Assembly (NCBI GenBank): GCA_011523825.1
Contig: WTFX01000009.1
Location: 476,420 to 540,419, forward strand
Reading direction: 5' to 3'
DNA: 64,000 nucleotides
Source of the DNA: Microthrixaceae bacterium
GTDB taxonomy: Bacteria > Actinomycetota > Acidimicrobiia > Acidimicrobiales > Poriferisodalaceae
Positions 53,206-62,126 of the stretch are shown here, piece after piece; positions within the stretch are counted from its first letter, which is position 1; each line of letters starts with the position of its first letter. The translations under genes were made by a program, and so were the position numbers. A model generated the notes under the pieces. The model was not told the DNA's origin. It searched no databases and saw only the letters and a program-made list of their open reading frames with translations.

Positions 53206-53219
53206 TAGATTGCTTCGGC
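53206..53219 (+). promoter_or_regulatory. Putative leaderless promoter of the epimerase gene
   Basis: TAGATT at 53206-53211 is followed by 8 nt and the GTG at 53220. No Shine-Dalgarno is present. Confidence 0.4.
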
Positions 53220-54374
53220 GTGAGCGAGCGAACGGCGTTGGTCGTGGGCGGCACCGGCCCGACAGGGCCCCACGTGGTGAAGGGCTTGCTGGAGCGCGGC
53301 TACCGGGTGACGATCCTCCACACCGGACGCCATGAGGTTGATGAGATCACCGATCTCGTCGAGCACATCCACACTGATCCGTTCGACGCCGCCCAGTTCG
53401 CCGAAGCCATCGGATCGGCCACATACGACCTGTCTGTGGTGATGTACGGACGGCTGCGCGAGATCGCCCGGGTGTTGGCCGGCCGTGTGTCCAAGTTCGT
53501 GAGCATCGGCGGCTTCCCCGTCTACAGCGGCTGGGGCGACGCCGATGCCCTGTGGCCCGCCGGCATGCGAGTGCCGACGCGCGAGCTCGATCGCCTGGTC
53601 TCCGACGAGCCGCCGGACTTCAGGGTGAACAACAAGGTGCGCCAGATCGCCAACACGGAGCTCGTCGTGTTCGGTGAGCACCCGACCGCCTCTCACCTGC
53701 GCTACCCGTGGATATACGGCCCCGGACAGATCAGCCCGCGCGAGTGGAAGATCGTGCGCCGCGTGCTCGATGGCCGCACTCGCATCGTGCTGCCCGACGG
53801 CGGTGTGACGTTGCAGGCGATGGCGGACGCGCGCAATGCCGCTGCGATGGTGCTGGCGGCCGTGGACGCCGGCGCACGCTCGTCCGGCCAGGCCTACAAC
53901 GTGTCCGACGAGTGGACGCCCACATTGCTGCAGTGGGTCGAGATCATCGCAGCGGCGCTGGATCACAGCTTCGAGATCGTGTCGATACCGTGGGAATTCG
54001 CAGCCGTGTCCCACCACCTCACGCAGCGCAGCACGCCGCATCACCGGGTGATCAACTGCGACAAGGCGATCCACCAGATCGGGTACCGCGATGTGGTGAA
54101 CCCGGTGGAGGGATTGACGGACACGGCGCGCTGGCTTGCCCGCCCCGAGAACCACCCGGAACCCGGCAGTGCCATGGAGCGTTCGCTGGTCGACCGGTTC
54201 GACTACGAGGCCGAGGACCGTCTCATCGACGTGTGGCAGGCAGCAATCGCGCGTGACGACATCGCAGCGGCCGCCGCTGCGGCCGACCCCGGGTTCTTCG
54301 ACCGCTACGCCGCCGAGTTCGACGACCGTCCCGGCGCCGGCAAGGGGTGGACCTCCGTCAGCCGCAACGGCTGA
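53220..54374 (+). CDS. NAD-dependent epimerase/dehydratase family protein
   Basis: Atypical/extended SDR of 384 aa. The nucleotide motif GGTGPTGPHV is at about 9-18, FVSIGGFPVYSG at about 95-105, and a proline-rich WIYGPGQISPREW segment follows. The canonical YxxxK catalytic pair is not obvious, so activity may be non-classical. The C-terminal half (about 260-384) has W- and D-rich segments of unknown role. The GTG start follows a leaderless-type -10 and is just before the Rossmann motif. The stop lies inside the first of three hairpin repeats. Confidence 0.82.
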   Translation: MSERTALVVGGTGPTGPHVVKGLLERGYRVTILHTGRHEVDEITDLVEHIHTDPFDAAQFAEAIGSATYDLSVVMYGRLREIARVLAGRVSKFVSIGGFPVYSGWGDADALWPAGMRVPTRELDRLVSDEPPDFRVNNKVRQIANTELVVFGEHPTASHLRYPWIYGPGQISPREWKIVRRVLDGRTRIVLPDGGVTLQAMADARNAAAMVLAAVDAGARSSGQAYNVSDEWTPTLLQWVEIIAAALDHSFEIVSIPWEFAAVSHHLTQRSTPHHRVINCDKAIHQIGYRDVVNPVEGLTDTARWLARPENHPEPGSAMERSLVDRFDYEAEDRLIDVWQAAIARDDIAAAAAAADPGFFDRYAAEFDDRPGAGKGWTSVSRNG

Positions 54375-54434
54375 GCAGCGGGCACGGTCAGCCGGAACGG
54401 CTGAGCAGCGGGCACGGTCAGCCGGAACGGCTAG
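54357..54434. terminator. Triple hairpin repeat between convergent epimerase and modC
   Basis: A 30-bp unit occurs twice in full (54357-54386, 54387-54416) and once in part (from 54417). Each copy contains the hairpin TCAGCCG NAA CGGCTGA (7-bp stem, 3-nt loop; the last copy has a 5-bp stem). The epimerase stop is in copy 1 and the modC stop overlaps copy 3. It probably terminates both transcripts. Confidence 0.65.
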
Positions 54435-55612
54435 TCGCGGCCGTCGGGCGCGAGTTCTACCTCGGTGGCTTTGACCGACACCCACAGTGTGGTGCCGGGT
54501 CGGATCAGGAGTTCGTGAGCCGCCCCTGGTGTGATGTCCGCTGTCAGCGGCAGCGGAGCGCCGAGCAGCACACGGGTGATGTCGCCCAGCGGTTCGACAG
54601 CTTCGGCAGTCGTGCGCCAGATATTGCGCGGGCTGCCGCTGGGCCGCTCGCGGTGCAGTGCGATTGCCCGCGGGTGAATTGTGGCCAGGACTGCCCCGAA
54701 CATCGAGGTATCGGCAGCGTGCAGCACCACGGCTGAGCGGCGACCGGTCGCGGATGCGGCCGTCCCATCGTCATCCGCCACCGTGACCTCACCGTCACGC
54801 GCGGTTCCGCGCACCAGGTTGATGCCTGACAGATCGGCGGCATATGCGGTCGCCGGCGCCCGGCGCAGTTCGTCGGGGGTTCCTGACTGGGTGAGTCGCC
54901 CGTCCTCGAGGATGTGCACTCGATCGGCCAGCACGAACGCGTCGGTCGGGTCGTGTGTGATCAACAGGCGAGGCACGTTGGGGGTGCCGTGCGGCGGTAC
55001 TGGCGCAGTGGTGCCGCCGCCGTTGCGTCCGCTGGAGAGATGGGCGGCCAGGTTGCGCCGGAGTCGGTTGCGAGCGGTGACGTCCAGTGATCCGAGCGGT
55101 TCGTCGGCGAGCAGCAGATCGGGACTGCAGGCGAGCGCCCGGGCAAGGGCCACCCGCTGGCGCTGGCCGCCCGACAGCGCCCGGGGCCGCCGGTGACCGA
55201 GATCGCCGAGGTCCATCGCATCGAGCCAGGTCTGCGCGTGCCCGTGAGCCTCAGACCGGCGCATGCCTCTGGCGGTCAAACCGAAGGCGACGTTGTCGAG
55301 CGCGCTGAGATGCTGGAACAGGACCTGGTCCTGGAACACCACGCCGATGCGACGGTGCTCGGGCGCGGTGAAGATCCCGGCGTCGGGATCGTCGAGGACC
55401 CGCCCGCCGAGCCGGATCATGCCGCCGCCCAGCGGCAGCAGCCCGGCGATTGCCGCAACGATCGTGGATTTGCCCGCACCGTTGGGGCCGAGCAGTGCCG
55501 CGGTCTCGCCTGCGGCTACCTGCAGTGACACGTCCATCTCGAAATCGCCCCGCACCAGCCGGATCTCGGCGTCCAGCCCGCCAGCGCGCGTCCCGGCGAC
55601 GTCGGTACTCAT
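54431..55612 (-). CDS. modC: Molybdate ABC transporter ATP-binding protein
   Basis: ATPase of the molybdate (or tungstate/sulfate-type) importer, 393 aa. Walker A GPNGAGKST is at 42-50, the Q-loop is VVFQDQVLFQHL, the signature LSGGQRQRVALARAL, Walker B LLLADEPLG, and the switch His is in LLITHDP. A C-terminal extension (about 250-393) carries TOBE-like beta repeats. The ATG at 55612 overlaps the modB stop (ATGA). The open reading frame continues upstream without a stop, but this is the opposite-frame shadow of modB, not a fusion. Confidence 0.9.
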   Translation of the reverse strand: MSTDVAGTRAGGLDAEIRLVRGDFEMDVSLQVAAGETAALLGPNGAGKSTIVAAIAGLLPLGGGMIRLGGRVLDDPDAGIFTAPEHRRIGVVFQDQVLFQHLSALDNVAFGLTARGMRRSEAHGHAQTWLDAMDLGDLGHRRPRALSGGQRQRVALARALACSPDLLLADEPLGSLDVTARNRLRRNLAAHLSSGRNGGGTTAPVPPHGTPNVPRLLITHDPTDAFVLADRVHILEDGRLTQSGTPDELRRAPATAYAADLSGINLVRGTARDGEVTVADDDGTAASATGRRSAVVLHAADTSMFGAVLATIHPRAIALHRERPSGSPRNIWRTTAEAVEPLGDITRVLLGAPLPLTADITPGAAHELLIRPGTTLWVSVKATEVELAPDGRD

Positions 55613-56454
55613 CGGCTCGGCCACCAGCGATCTCGCAGGGCGATCAACAGACCGAGGGACAGCGCGACGAGCACGAGGCTGATGGCAACCGCAGCATCCC
55701 GGTCCGACTCCAGGGCCACGAAGACGGCGAGCGGCAGCGTCTGGGTCCGCCCACCGAGATTGCCGGCGAACGTCACCGTGGCGCCGAACTCTCCCAAGGC
55801 CCGCGCCCAGGCCACCACCGTCGCCACACCCAACGCGGGCCCGATCATCGGCAGCGTCACCTTCCACAGTGTGCGCAGCCGCGATGCCCCGAGCGTGGCG
55901 GCGGCGGCCTCGTACCGCCGATCCAGGTTCCGCAGCGCGCCTTCGACCGTGAGGATCACCAGCGGCGTGGCGACGAACGCGTTCGCCAAGATGACGCCCC
56001 AGATCGAGTACGGCAGCAGCAGACCGGTGGCGTCGTGCAGCGGCCCGCCGACCACGCCCCGACGTCCGAGAGCGAACAGCAACGCTGCGCCGCCCACCAC
56101 CGGCGGCAGCACCATCGGCAGCGTGACTAAGGCTCGCACTACGGACCGACCGCGGAATTGCACCCGAGCCAGAACCCACGCCAGCGGCACACCGACCGCG
56201 GCAGCGACGGCTGCTGCTGCAACCGATGACACCACCGAGAGCACCGCCGCATCGACCACGAAGCGGCTCCCTAAGTGGGTCAACAACCCGGTCCATGGCG
56301 TGCGAGCTGCGAGCCCCACCACCGGCAGGGCGAACAGCACTACGCCCACTGCCGCCAGCAGGGCCACCGGCCATGGCGGCAGGTCCTGCGGCGTCCGGCG
56401 CGCCGCCGACGCGCCAGAGTCGCGCCCGCTGACCGAGGCCGATCCCTCGGTCAT
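55609..56454 (-). CDS. modB: Molybdate ABC transporter permease
   Basis: Inner-membrane permease of 281 aa with about five to six membrane segments. The ABC-binding EAA loop is EAAAATLGASRLRTLWKVTLPMIGP, and ARALGEFGATVTFAGNLGGRTQTLPLAVF is the typical ModB/CysT block. The first 25 residues are a Ser/Ala-rich cytoplasmic tail. It starts on the modA stop and ends on the modC start, both ATGA overlaps, so the three genes are translated as one coupled unit. Confidence 0.91.
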   Translation of the reverse strand: MTEGSASVSGRDSGASAARRTPQDLPPWPVALLAAVGVVLFALPVVGLAARTPWTGLLTHLGSRFVVDAAVLSVVSSVAAAAVAAAVGVPLAWVLARVQFRGRSVVRALVTLPMVLPPVVGGAALLFALGRRGVVGGPLHDATGLLLPYSIWGVILANAFVATPLVILTVEGALRNLDRRYEAAAATLGASRLRTLWKVTLPMIGPALGVATVVAWARALGEFGATVTFAGNLGGRTQTLPLAVFVALESDRDAAVAISLVLVALSLGLLIALRDRWWPSR

Positions 56455-57290
56455 GGGACTGTGAGTCCGAAGTCTGCGAACGCGCGGCGTGCAGCGTCCG
56501 TTTGCAGGTAGGCGACAAAGGCATGAGCTGCGACGGGATTGGGCGCATCTGACAGCACCGCGGCAGCGTATGACGCCTGAGGCGCGGTCCCGGCTGTCCA
56601 GCCCAGGCTCACGATTGCGCCGTCGTTCGAAGCACCCGCGTCCATGCTGGCTGTATCGCTCGCGTACACCACGGCGGCATCGAGCTCGCCTGCGGCGAGC
56701 TTGGTGACCAGTGAGCGCACGTTCGGCTCGTCGGTGTCTGGCACCGGTTCGATCCCGGCCTGTGCCAGTCCTTTCCGGGCCAGCGCGCCGCAGGGGACCT
56801 CGGCCGCGCAGAGCCCGATCAGCAGTTCCGGTCGGGCCAAGTCGGCCAGAGACGTCACGCCGGCCTCGTTGTTCGCTGGCACGGCCAGCACTACCGAGTT
56901 ACGAGCCACGACGACCGGAGCATCGCTGAGCCCAATGTCGTCGCGGATCGCTTCGAGATGGGAGGGATCGGCCGGAACGAACACATCGGCCGGAGCGCCG
57001 GCGAGCACCTGCTCGCGCAGCGCAGAGCTGCCTGCCCCCGAGATCAGCACCTCCACGCCGGGGTGGTCCTGTTCGAACTCGACGGCTAAAACCTCGACGA
57101 CCGGCAGCAACGACGCTGCGACCAGGACGTGCAGGCTGCCTCCGAGCGCCTCGCCGTCGGCTCGAACTGAGCCGTCGTCGCGCGCCGGCGTGCATCCGCT
57201 TGCCAGCGCCAGCGCTGTCAGCCACAGCGGTACGAGCGCCGCGCCGCGGCGGACCGCATCCCGGCAGTTCCCCCCGCGGCAGCCACCCAT
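56451..57290 (-). CDS. modA: Molybdate ABC transporter substrate-binding lipoprotein
   Basis: Extracellular binding protein of 279 aa. The signal is GGNCRDAVRRGAALVPLWLT, then ALALASGC, a lipobox with the lipid-anchored Cys at about residue 32. The mature part has LHVLVAASLLPVVEVLAVEFEQDHPGVEV, FSGAGSSALR-like ISGAGSSALREQVLAGAPADVFVPADP and GELDAAVVYASD, all typical of ModA. The ATG at 57290 was preferred over 57410 because it places the signal peptide at the N-terminus. The ligand could be molybdate or tungstate. Confidence 0.9.
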   Translation of the reverse strand: MGGCRGGNCRDAVRRGAALVPLWLTALALASGCTPARDDGSVRADGEALGGSLHVLVAASLLPVVEVLAVEFEQDHPGVEVLISGAGSSALREQVLAGAPADVFVPADPSHLEAIRDDIGLSDAPVVVARNSVVLAVPANNEAGVTSLADLARPELLIGLCAAEVPCGALARKGLAQAGIEPVPDTDEPNVRSLVTKLAAGELDAAVVYASDTASMDAGASNDGAIVSLGWTAGTAPQASYAAAVLSDAPNPVAAHAFVAYLQTDAARRAFADFGLTVP

Positions 57291-57305
57291 AGTCGCGCCA
57301 GTGTG
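57291..57305 (-). promoter_or_regulatory. Putative near-leaderless promoter of modABC
   Basis: On the minus strand GGCACACT (hexamer 57305-57300) precedes the modA ATG by 9 nt. I see no ModE-type palindrome in the 58-nt divergent gap. Confidence 0.4.
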
Positions 57306-57335
57306 CCCGGCCCGCAGAACTGTTGAGTCCGGGCG

Positions 57336-57348
57336 TATGGTGCGGGCT
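57336..57348 (+). promoter_or_regulatory. Putative leaderless promoter of the MBL-fold gene
   Basis: TATGGT at 57336-57341 is 7 nt before the ATG at 57349. An in-frame ATG inside the hexamer (57337) would be upstream of the transcript, which favours 57349. Confidence 0.4.
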
Positions 57349-58260
57349 ATGGCTACGACTCTCGACTGGTATGGGTGCGCGACCTTCCGGTTGCGCACCG
57401 CCGGCCTCACGATCTTCCTCGACGCCTACATCGACCGCGCAGACAACGCCGTTGGCCCCGGCCTGTCGGCTGACGATGTCACCGAGGCGGACTGGGTACT
57501 CGTGGGCCACTCCCACTTCGATCACCTCTACGGAGCAGAGCGCATCGTGGCCAACACCGATGCCACCCTGATCGCTTCCTACGAGTCGGTGCGGGTGATG
57601 GCAGAAGCCGGAGTCCCCGAGGAACGGATGATCTGCGTGGCTGGCGGCGAGACGGTGGACCTCAGCCGGGGTGATCGGGGAGCCGGCGTCCGTGTGTCGG
57701 TGTATCCGAGCCAGCACTCCTGCGTCTGGTCGCACACCCAGATGGACCAGCCTGACCATGTCTGCCTGGGCGATCTCGGCGTGACGTGGCAGGAGCAGCA
57801 GCAGAAGTTTGCGGAGCTGATGAAGTATCTGGCGACGGAGGTCGACGCTGCGACCAGCCAGCACATCGCGGCGTCCGCTGCCGGTCACAGCGACCGGGGC
57901 GACGGGGGAGCGCTGCTGTTCCTGATCGAGGCGCCGGACGGCTCGGTGCTGTTCCAGGACACCTCGGGGCACTGGTCGGGAGTGATGCGTGACCTGCGCC
58001 CCGACGTGGCGATCCTGGCGGCGGCCGGCCGCGGCAACATCGACGGCGAACCCATCCAGGGCTCGCTGGCGCAGTTCATCGGGCGCCAAGCCGACCTGCT
58101 GCGGCCCCGCAAGGTCATCCTCGGCCACCACGACAACTGGCTGCCCGGGTTCTCGGTGCCCACCGACACCTCGTCGATAGCGGCCGAGCTGGCACGCGTC
58201 ACGCCCGGCGTCGAATTCCTCGAGCCCGGCTACATGGAGGCCACGCCGATCCTGCCCTAG
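57349..58260 (+). CDS. MBL-fold metallo-hydrolase
   Basis: Metallo-beta-lactamase fold protein of 303 aa. The metal motif H54-x-H56-x-D58-H59 (VGHSHFDH) is intact. Other elements are TFRLRTAGLTIFLDAYID, LFQDTSGHW in the position of the second metal block, and VILGHHDNWLPGF near the C-terminus. No signal peptide. It resembles the UlaG/lactonase-like branch; the substrate is unknown. Transcribed divergently from modA. Confidence 0.85.
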   Translation: MATTLDWYGCATFRLRTAGLTIFLDAYIDRADNAVGPGLSADDVTEADWVLVGHSHFDHLYGAERIVANTDATLIASYESVRVMAEAGVPEERMICVAGGETVDLSRGDRGAGVRVSVYPSQHSCVWSHTQMDQPDHVCLGDLGVTWQEQQQKFAELMKYLATEVDAATSQHIAASAAGHSDRGDGGALLFLIEAPDGSVLFQDTSGHWSGVMRDLRPDVAILAAAGRGNIDGEPIQGSLAQFIGRQADLLRPRKVILGHHDNWLPGFSVPTDTSSIAAELARVTPGVEFLEPGYMEATPILP

Positions 58261-58292
58261 CCGGGTCCAGACTGCACAGAACGGCGATGTGG

Positions 58293-59417
58293 TCAGCGGG
58301 CACGCAGTGGCTGCCAGCGGCCATAGGTGGCACAGCGCCACAGCCACTCGACCGGGCCGAAGCTGAACCGGTCCAGCCACGCCTTCGACCACCAGAGCTG
58401 CACCGCCCACACGGCCACCACGAACACAGCGACCCAGGTGCGACTCAGCTCCACGTCGCCCAGCAGTGCGCCGAGCACGACGAGGCCCAGGGCGGTCTGG
58501 CTGAGGTAGTTGGTGAGCGCCATCCGGCCGAGCGCCCGGACGCGCTGTCGCAGGGCCGAGTCTCGGGCTGAGTTCCACAGCACGATCAGGCTGAGGTAGC
58601 CGAGGCAGAGCGGCACCGTGGCGATGGAGTTGGGGATGGTGCCCGCGACGGCCCAGTCGATGTCGAAGTCGGTTGCCGCCATGAGGGCCAATCCCGCACT
58701 CGACAGCGGCAGCCCGACGCCAAGACCCCACGCTGCGAGGCTGCGATAGAAGGCAGCCGGCCGGCGGCCGGTGATGATGCCGGTCCGGTAGAGCGCTGCG
58801 CCGATGAGCATGGCGCCCACTGCCCGTCCGAAGTAGTCGGCCAGGAACCAGGTTTCGATGACGTCGTAGTACTCCCCGTAGTTCCAGAAGTCGATGAGCA
58901 CGGTCGAGAAGCTGCGCAGCGACGACTGCACGAGCCAGGAGATGACGGCGACGGCGGCGTAGCAGGCGCCGCCCAGCGAGAAGAGCACCTTGGTCGGCAG
59001 GCGGCGCAGGGCCAGCACGATCGGCGCGCACAGGGCATAGACGAACAGCACGTCGCCGTCCCAGAACGACAGGTGCACGATGCCGATGACCAGCAGCAAC
59101 CCGTTGCGCCACAGGCTCAGCAGCACGCTGCGCCGTCCCTTGGCGGCGGCCCGCTCGGCGAACAGCACGATTCCCGCGCCGAACAGCATCGAGAACAGGC
59201 CCATGAACTTCTGGTCGGCGAAGATCTCGCCCGCTCCGCCGATCATCCAGTCCAGGAACGATCGTGATCCGCCGGCGTCGAGGTTGGTGTACGCGGCGGC
59301 AGGCAGGCCGAACGCGACGGCGTTCATGATCAGGATGCCGAGCACTGCGACGCCCCGCACTGCGTCCAGCGCGGTGTTGCGCTCGCCCCTCGGCGTTGCG
59401 GAGCTGTCTGACGGCAT
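58293..59417 (-). CDS. DUF418 family membrane protein
   Basis: Polytopic protein of 374 aa with about nine to ten membrane segments. The family signature is the N-terminal RNTALDAVRGVAVLGILIMNAVAF and a C-terminal RALGRMALTNYLSQTALGLVVL block. Many members are annotated as putative acyltransferases or transporters of unknown substrate. It lies 42 nt after the alcohol dehydrogenase stop on the same strand, so they may be co-transcribed. It ends convergent to the MBL gene. Confidence 0.87.
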   Translation of the reverse strand: MPSDSSATPRGERNTALDAVRGVAVLGILIMNAVAFGLPAAAYTNLDAGGSRSFLDWMIGGAGEIFADQKFMGLFSMLFGAGIVLFAERAAAKGRRSVLLSLWRNGLLLVIGIVHLSFWDGDVLFVYALCAPIVLALRRLPTKVLFSLGGACYAAVAVISWLVQSSLRSFSTVLIDFWNYGEYYDVIETWFLADYFGRAVGAMLIGAALYRTGIITGRRPAAFYRSLAAWGLGVGLPLSSAGLALMAATDFDIDWAVAGTIPNSIATVPLCLGYLSLIVLWNSARDSALRQRVRALGRMALTNYLSQTALGLVVLGALLGDVELSRTWVAVFVVAVWAVQLWWSKAWLDRFSFGPVEWLWRCATYGRWQPLRAR

Positions 59418-59459
59418 CTCGGCCGCGGGCCCTGCGGCCTTCGCAGGACGGTCGCTGGG

Positions 59460-60551
59460 TCAGTCGAAGGTGACGACCGTGCGGGTGGCCTCTCCGGCTT
59501 TCATCCAGCCGTAGCCCTCGTTGATCTGGTCGAGGTCGATGCGTGCCGAGATCATCTCGTCGAGCATCAGGCGCCCGTCGAGATACAGGTCGATCATCAT
59601 CGGAATGTCGCTGCGGAACTGGTTCGAACCCATCATCGAGCCCTGCAGCTTCTTCTCCGACAGGAAGTCGATGCCGCGCAGCTCCACCTTGGTCTTCGAC
59701 GGCACCATGCCGATCACGGTGGCGGTGCCGCCGATGTCGAGCATGTTGAACGCCTGCTGCACCGTGGTGGCCAGGCCGATGGCCTCGAAGCTGTACTCCA
59801 CGCCGCCGCCGGTCATGTCCTTCACCGCCGTGACCACGTCGTCCACCTCGGCGGCATTGACGGTGTCGGTGGCGCCCATCTGGCGAGCGGTCTCGAGCTT
59901 CGTTTCGGTCATGTCCACGGCGATGATGCGCCCGGCGCCGGCAACCCGAGCGCCCTGCACGGCCGACAGCCCGATGCCGCCGCAGCCGATGACGCACACC
60001 ACGCTGCCCACGCCGACACCAGCGGTGTTCACCGCAGCGCCAAAGCCGGTGGTGACGCCGCAGCCGATGAGGCAGGCCCGGTCGAGCGGCATGTCGGGCC
60101 GCACCTTCACCACAGCGTTCTGGTGCACGAGCATCTGCTCGGCGAATCCTCCCAGGCGCGCCATCTGGTCGACCGATGTGTCGTCGTGCCGGGTCAGCCG
60201 GGCAGCGGCATCCCTGGCCCGAGACGTGGCCCGGATGTTCGTGCAGCGGTGCGGGTTGCCCGACAGGCAGCGGTGGCACTGGCCGCAGAAGATCGACAGG
60301 CACGCCACCACGTGGTCGCCGGGCGCCACGTAGCTCACATCGGAACCGACGGCCTCGACAACACCCGCGGATTCGTGGCCCATCACCATCGGAAGCGGCG
60401 TCCGGAACAGGCCCTCCATGAAGTGGAGGTCGCTGTGGCACAGGCCGGCGCCCTTGGTCTGGATGAGCACCTCGTTCGGCCCGGGCGCATCGATGCGCAA
60501 GTCCTCGATCTCCAGGTCTCCGGGCTGTTCGCAGAGCACAGCAGCCTTCAT
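59460..60551 (-). CDS. Zinc-dependent alcohol dehydrogenase (class III-like MDR)
   Basis: Medium-chain dehydrogenase of 363 aa. Catalytic zinc ligands C38 (GLCHSD), H59-E60 (GHE) and the later Cys in LIGCGVTTGFGA are present. The structural zinc lobe has four Cys in SIFCGQCHRCLSGNPHRC. The Rossmann motif is GCGGIGLSAVQGA. The overall pattern resembles mycobacterial AdhE1-type and formaldehyde dehydrogenase-like enzymes. The ATG at 60551 starts at the family N-terminus MKAAVLCEQPG; a longer frame to 60968 is unsupported. AAGGGGGCG is the likely ribosome binding site. Confidence 0.9.
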   Translation of the reverse strand: MKAAVLCEQPGDLEIEDLRIDAPGPNEVLIQTKGAGLCHSDLHFMEGLFRTPLPMVMGHESAGVVEAVGSDVSYVAPGDHVVACLSIFCGQCHRCLSGNPHRCTNIRATSRARDAAARLTRHDDTSVDQMARLGGFAEQMLVHQNAVVKVRPDMPLDRACLIGCGVTTGFGAAVNTAGVGVGSVVCVIGCGGIGLSAVQGARVAGAGRIIAVDMTETKLETARQMGATDTVNAAEVDDVVTAVKDMTGGGVEYSFEAIGLATTVQQAFNMLDIGGTATVIGMVPSKTKVELRGIDFLSEKKLQGSMMGSNQFRSDIPMMIDLYLDGRLMLDEMISARIDLDQINEGYGWMKAGEATRTVVTFD

Positions 60552-60709
60552 GTCACGCCCCCTTGCGTCGATCAGTCGTGTCCCACGACCGTATTCGGCT
60601 CCCGCCGAGACTACGCGCGATGTCCCAACCCTGTTCGGGCCACACCACGCGGCGATCCTCTCGATAATGCGGCGGTCCTCGGCGGCCCATCGGTTTGAAT
60701 AAGGCCTCC

Positions 60710-62098
60710 ATGCTGGTTTCGCTGACCTCGACGACACCCGATGCCCGGGACCTGGGATTCCTGCTGCACAAGCATCCCGACCGGGTGCGGTCGGTTGATG
60801 TCGGCTTCGGGCAAGCCCACGTCTTCTATCCCGAAGCGACGCAGCACAGGTGCACCGCGACGGTCTTTGTCGAAGTCGATCCGGTCGGGCTGGCCCGCAG
60901 CCAGCGCCGGAATCGGCCCGGAGGCCTCGAGCCCTACGTGAACGACCGACCGTATGTAGCGTCGTCAATGCTCAGCGTGGCTCTCGCTCGGCTGTTTCGC
61001 ACGGCGATGAGCGGCAAGTGCGATGCCCGTCCCGAGTTGGTCGAGCTGTCCTTGGATCTCGAAGTGGAGTTGCCGGTCGTGCCCGTGCGGGGCGGCTCCG
61101 AAGTGCTCCGGCGGTTGTTCGAACCACTCGGCTACGAGGTAGAGGCCCAGCCCATCGCGCTGGACACGCACTTCCGGCCGTGGGGCGACAGCCCGTACTT
61201 CGCGGTGCGCGTGAGCGGTCGGCAGACGGTCCGACGCGCGCTCGAACACCTCTACGTCCTGCTGCCCGTGCTGGACGACCGCAAGCATTACTGGATCGGG
61301 CAGGACGAGATCGACAAGCTGCTGCGGCGGGGCGGCGATTGGGTCAAGTCGCATCCCGAGACTCAGATGATCTCCCGGCGGTACCTGCGCTTCGGCGGCT
61401 ATGCCCGCGAAGCGCTGTCCCGCCTGGCGGAGGCCGGCGAGGACTGCGATGCGGTGGCCGAGCATCACGAAGGCATGGAGCAGGCGATCGAACGCCCGCT
61501 CAAGCTGAGCGAACAGCGGCTGGAGGCGGTCGCCGACGCTGTCCGCGCGCTCGGGGGAGGCCGGGTTGTCGACCTGGGATGCGGTGAAGGCCGCTTGCTG
61601 GAACGGCTCGTCGCCGAGCCCGCAGTCACCGAGGTGCTGGGCATCGATGTCTCGATCGCCGCACTGCAGCGAGCGCAGCGACGCCTGAGCCTCGACGAAT
61701 TGTCGGAGCGGCGCAGGGAGCAGATCTCGCTCCAGCAGGGAGCGCTCACCTACACGGACCCGCGCGTGTGCGGCTTCGACATAGCGACGATGGTGGAGGT
61801 GATCGAGCATGTCGACATCGAGCGGCTCGATGTGCTCGCCGAGGTCGTCTTCGGTCATGCCGTGCCGGGCGCCGTGGTGCTGACGACGCCGAACCGGGAA
61901 TACAACACGAAGTTCGAGCACCTCAGTCCGGCAGGCCTGCGGCATGGCGATCATCGCTTCGAATGGACCCGGAGCGAATTCGCTGCGTGGGCTCACAGCG
62001 TGTCAGACCGGTTCGGCTACAGCTTCGAGATCGACGGCATCGGCCCGCAGGACCCTGACTGCGGATCGCCGACCCAGATGGCGATCTTCCGGCGATGA
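60710..62098 (+). CDS. hen1: 3'-terminal RNA ribose 2'-O-methyltransferase Hen1
   Basis: Methylates the 2'-OH at the 3' end of cleaved RNA before ligation by Pnkp, protecting the repaired site from a second cut. The N-terminal domain (about 1-250: LTSTTPDARDLGFLLHKHPD, GQAHVFYPEAT, NDRPYVASSMLSVAL) is the bacterial domain that activates the Pnkp ligase. The methyltransferase domain has VVDLGCGEG at 286-294. E363, E366, H367 and H415 correspond, with a constant offset of 3, to the metal ligands of the Clostridium thermocellum enzyme. The ATG 60710 is preferred over the TTG 60695 from family alignment. 462 aa. Confidence 0.95.
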   Translation: MLVSLTSTTPDARDLGFLLHKHPDRVRSVDVGFGQAHVFYPEATQHRCTATVFVEVDPVGLARSQRRNRPGGLEPYVNDRPYVASSMLSVALARLFRTAMSGKCDARPELVELSLDLEVELPVVPVRGGSEVLRRLFEPLGYEVEAQPIALDTHFRPWGDSPYFAVRVSGRQTVRRALEHLYVLLPVLDDRKHYWIGQDEIDKLLRRGGDWVKSHPETQMISRRYLRFGGYAREALSRLAEAGEDCDAVAEHHEGMEQAIERPLKLSEQRLEAVADAVRALGGGRVVDLGCGEGRLLERLVAEPAVTEVLGIDVSIAALQRAQRRLSLDELSERRREQISLQQGALTYTDPRVCGFDIATMVEVIEHVDIERLDVLAEVVFGHAVPGAVVLTTPNREYNTKFEHLSPAGLRHGDHRFEWTRSEFAAWAHSVSDRFGYSFEIDGIGPQDPDCGSPTQMAIFRR

Positions 62099-62126
62099 GC
62101 CCGCTTCGATGAGATCAGTTCCATGA
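62095..62126 (+). other. ATGA relay: two 5-codon mini-ORFs joining hen1 to pnkp
   Basis: The hen1 stop is ATGA. Its ATG (62095) opens MSPLR, ending on ATGA at 62109. That opens MRSVP, ending on ATGA at 62123, which is the pnkp start. The steps are 14 and 14 nt, the same as in mreC-mreD and obgE-proB. Confidence 0.8.

Noticed and set aside
54431..56548. Apparent modB-modC fusion of 705 codons
   Set aside because: The N-terminal 310 residues are the out-of-frame shadow of modB. The real modB is in another frame and is joined to modC by an ATGA overlap.
56899..60441. A 1180-codon open frame on the minus strand across the MBL, DUF418 and alcohol dehydrogenase genes
   Set aside because: Its translation is Arg/Pro/Gly-rich with no domain. 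It is an out-of-frame shadow caused by high GC, and the true genes in this span have clear family motifs.
59460..60968. N-terminally extended alcohol dehydrogenase starting at 60968
   Set aside because: The first 139 residues are Arg-rich and run antisense into hen1; the family N-terminus and a ribosome binding site lie at 60551.
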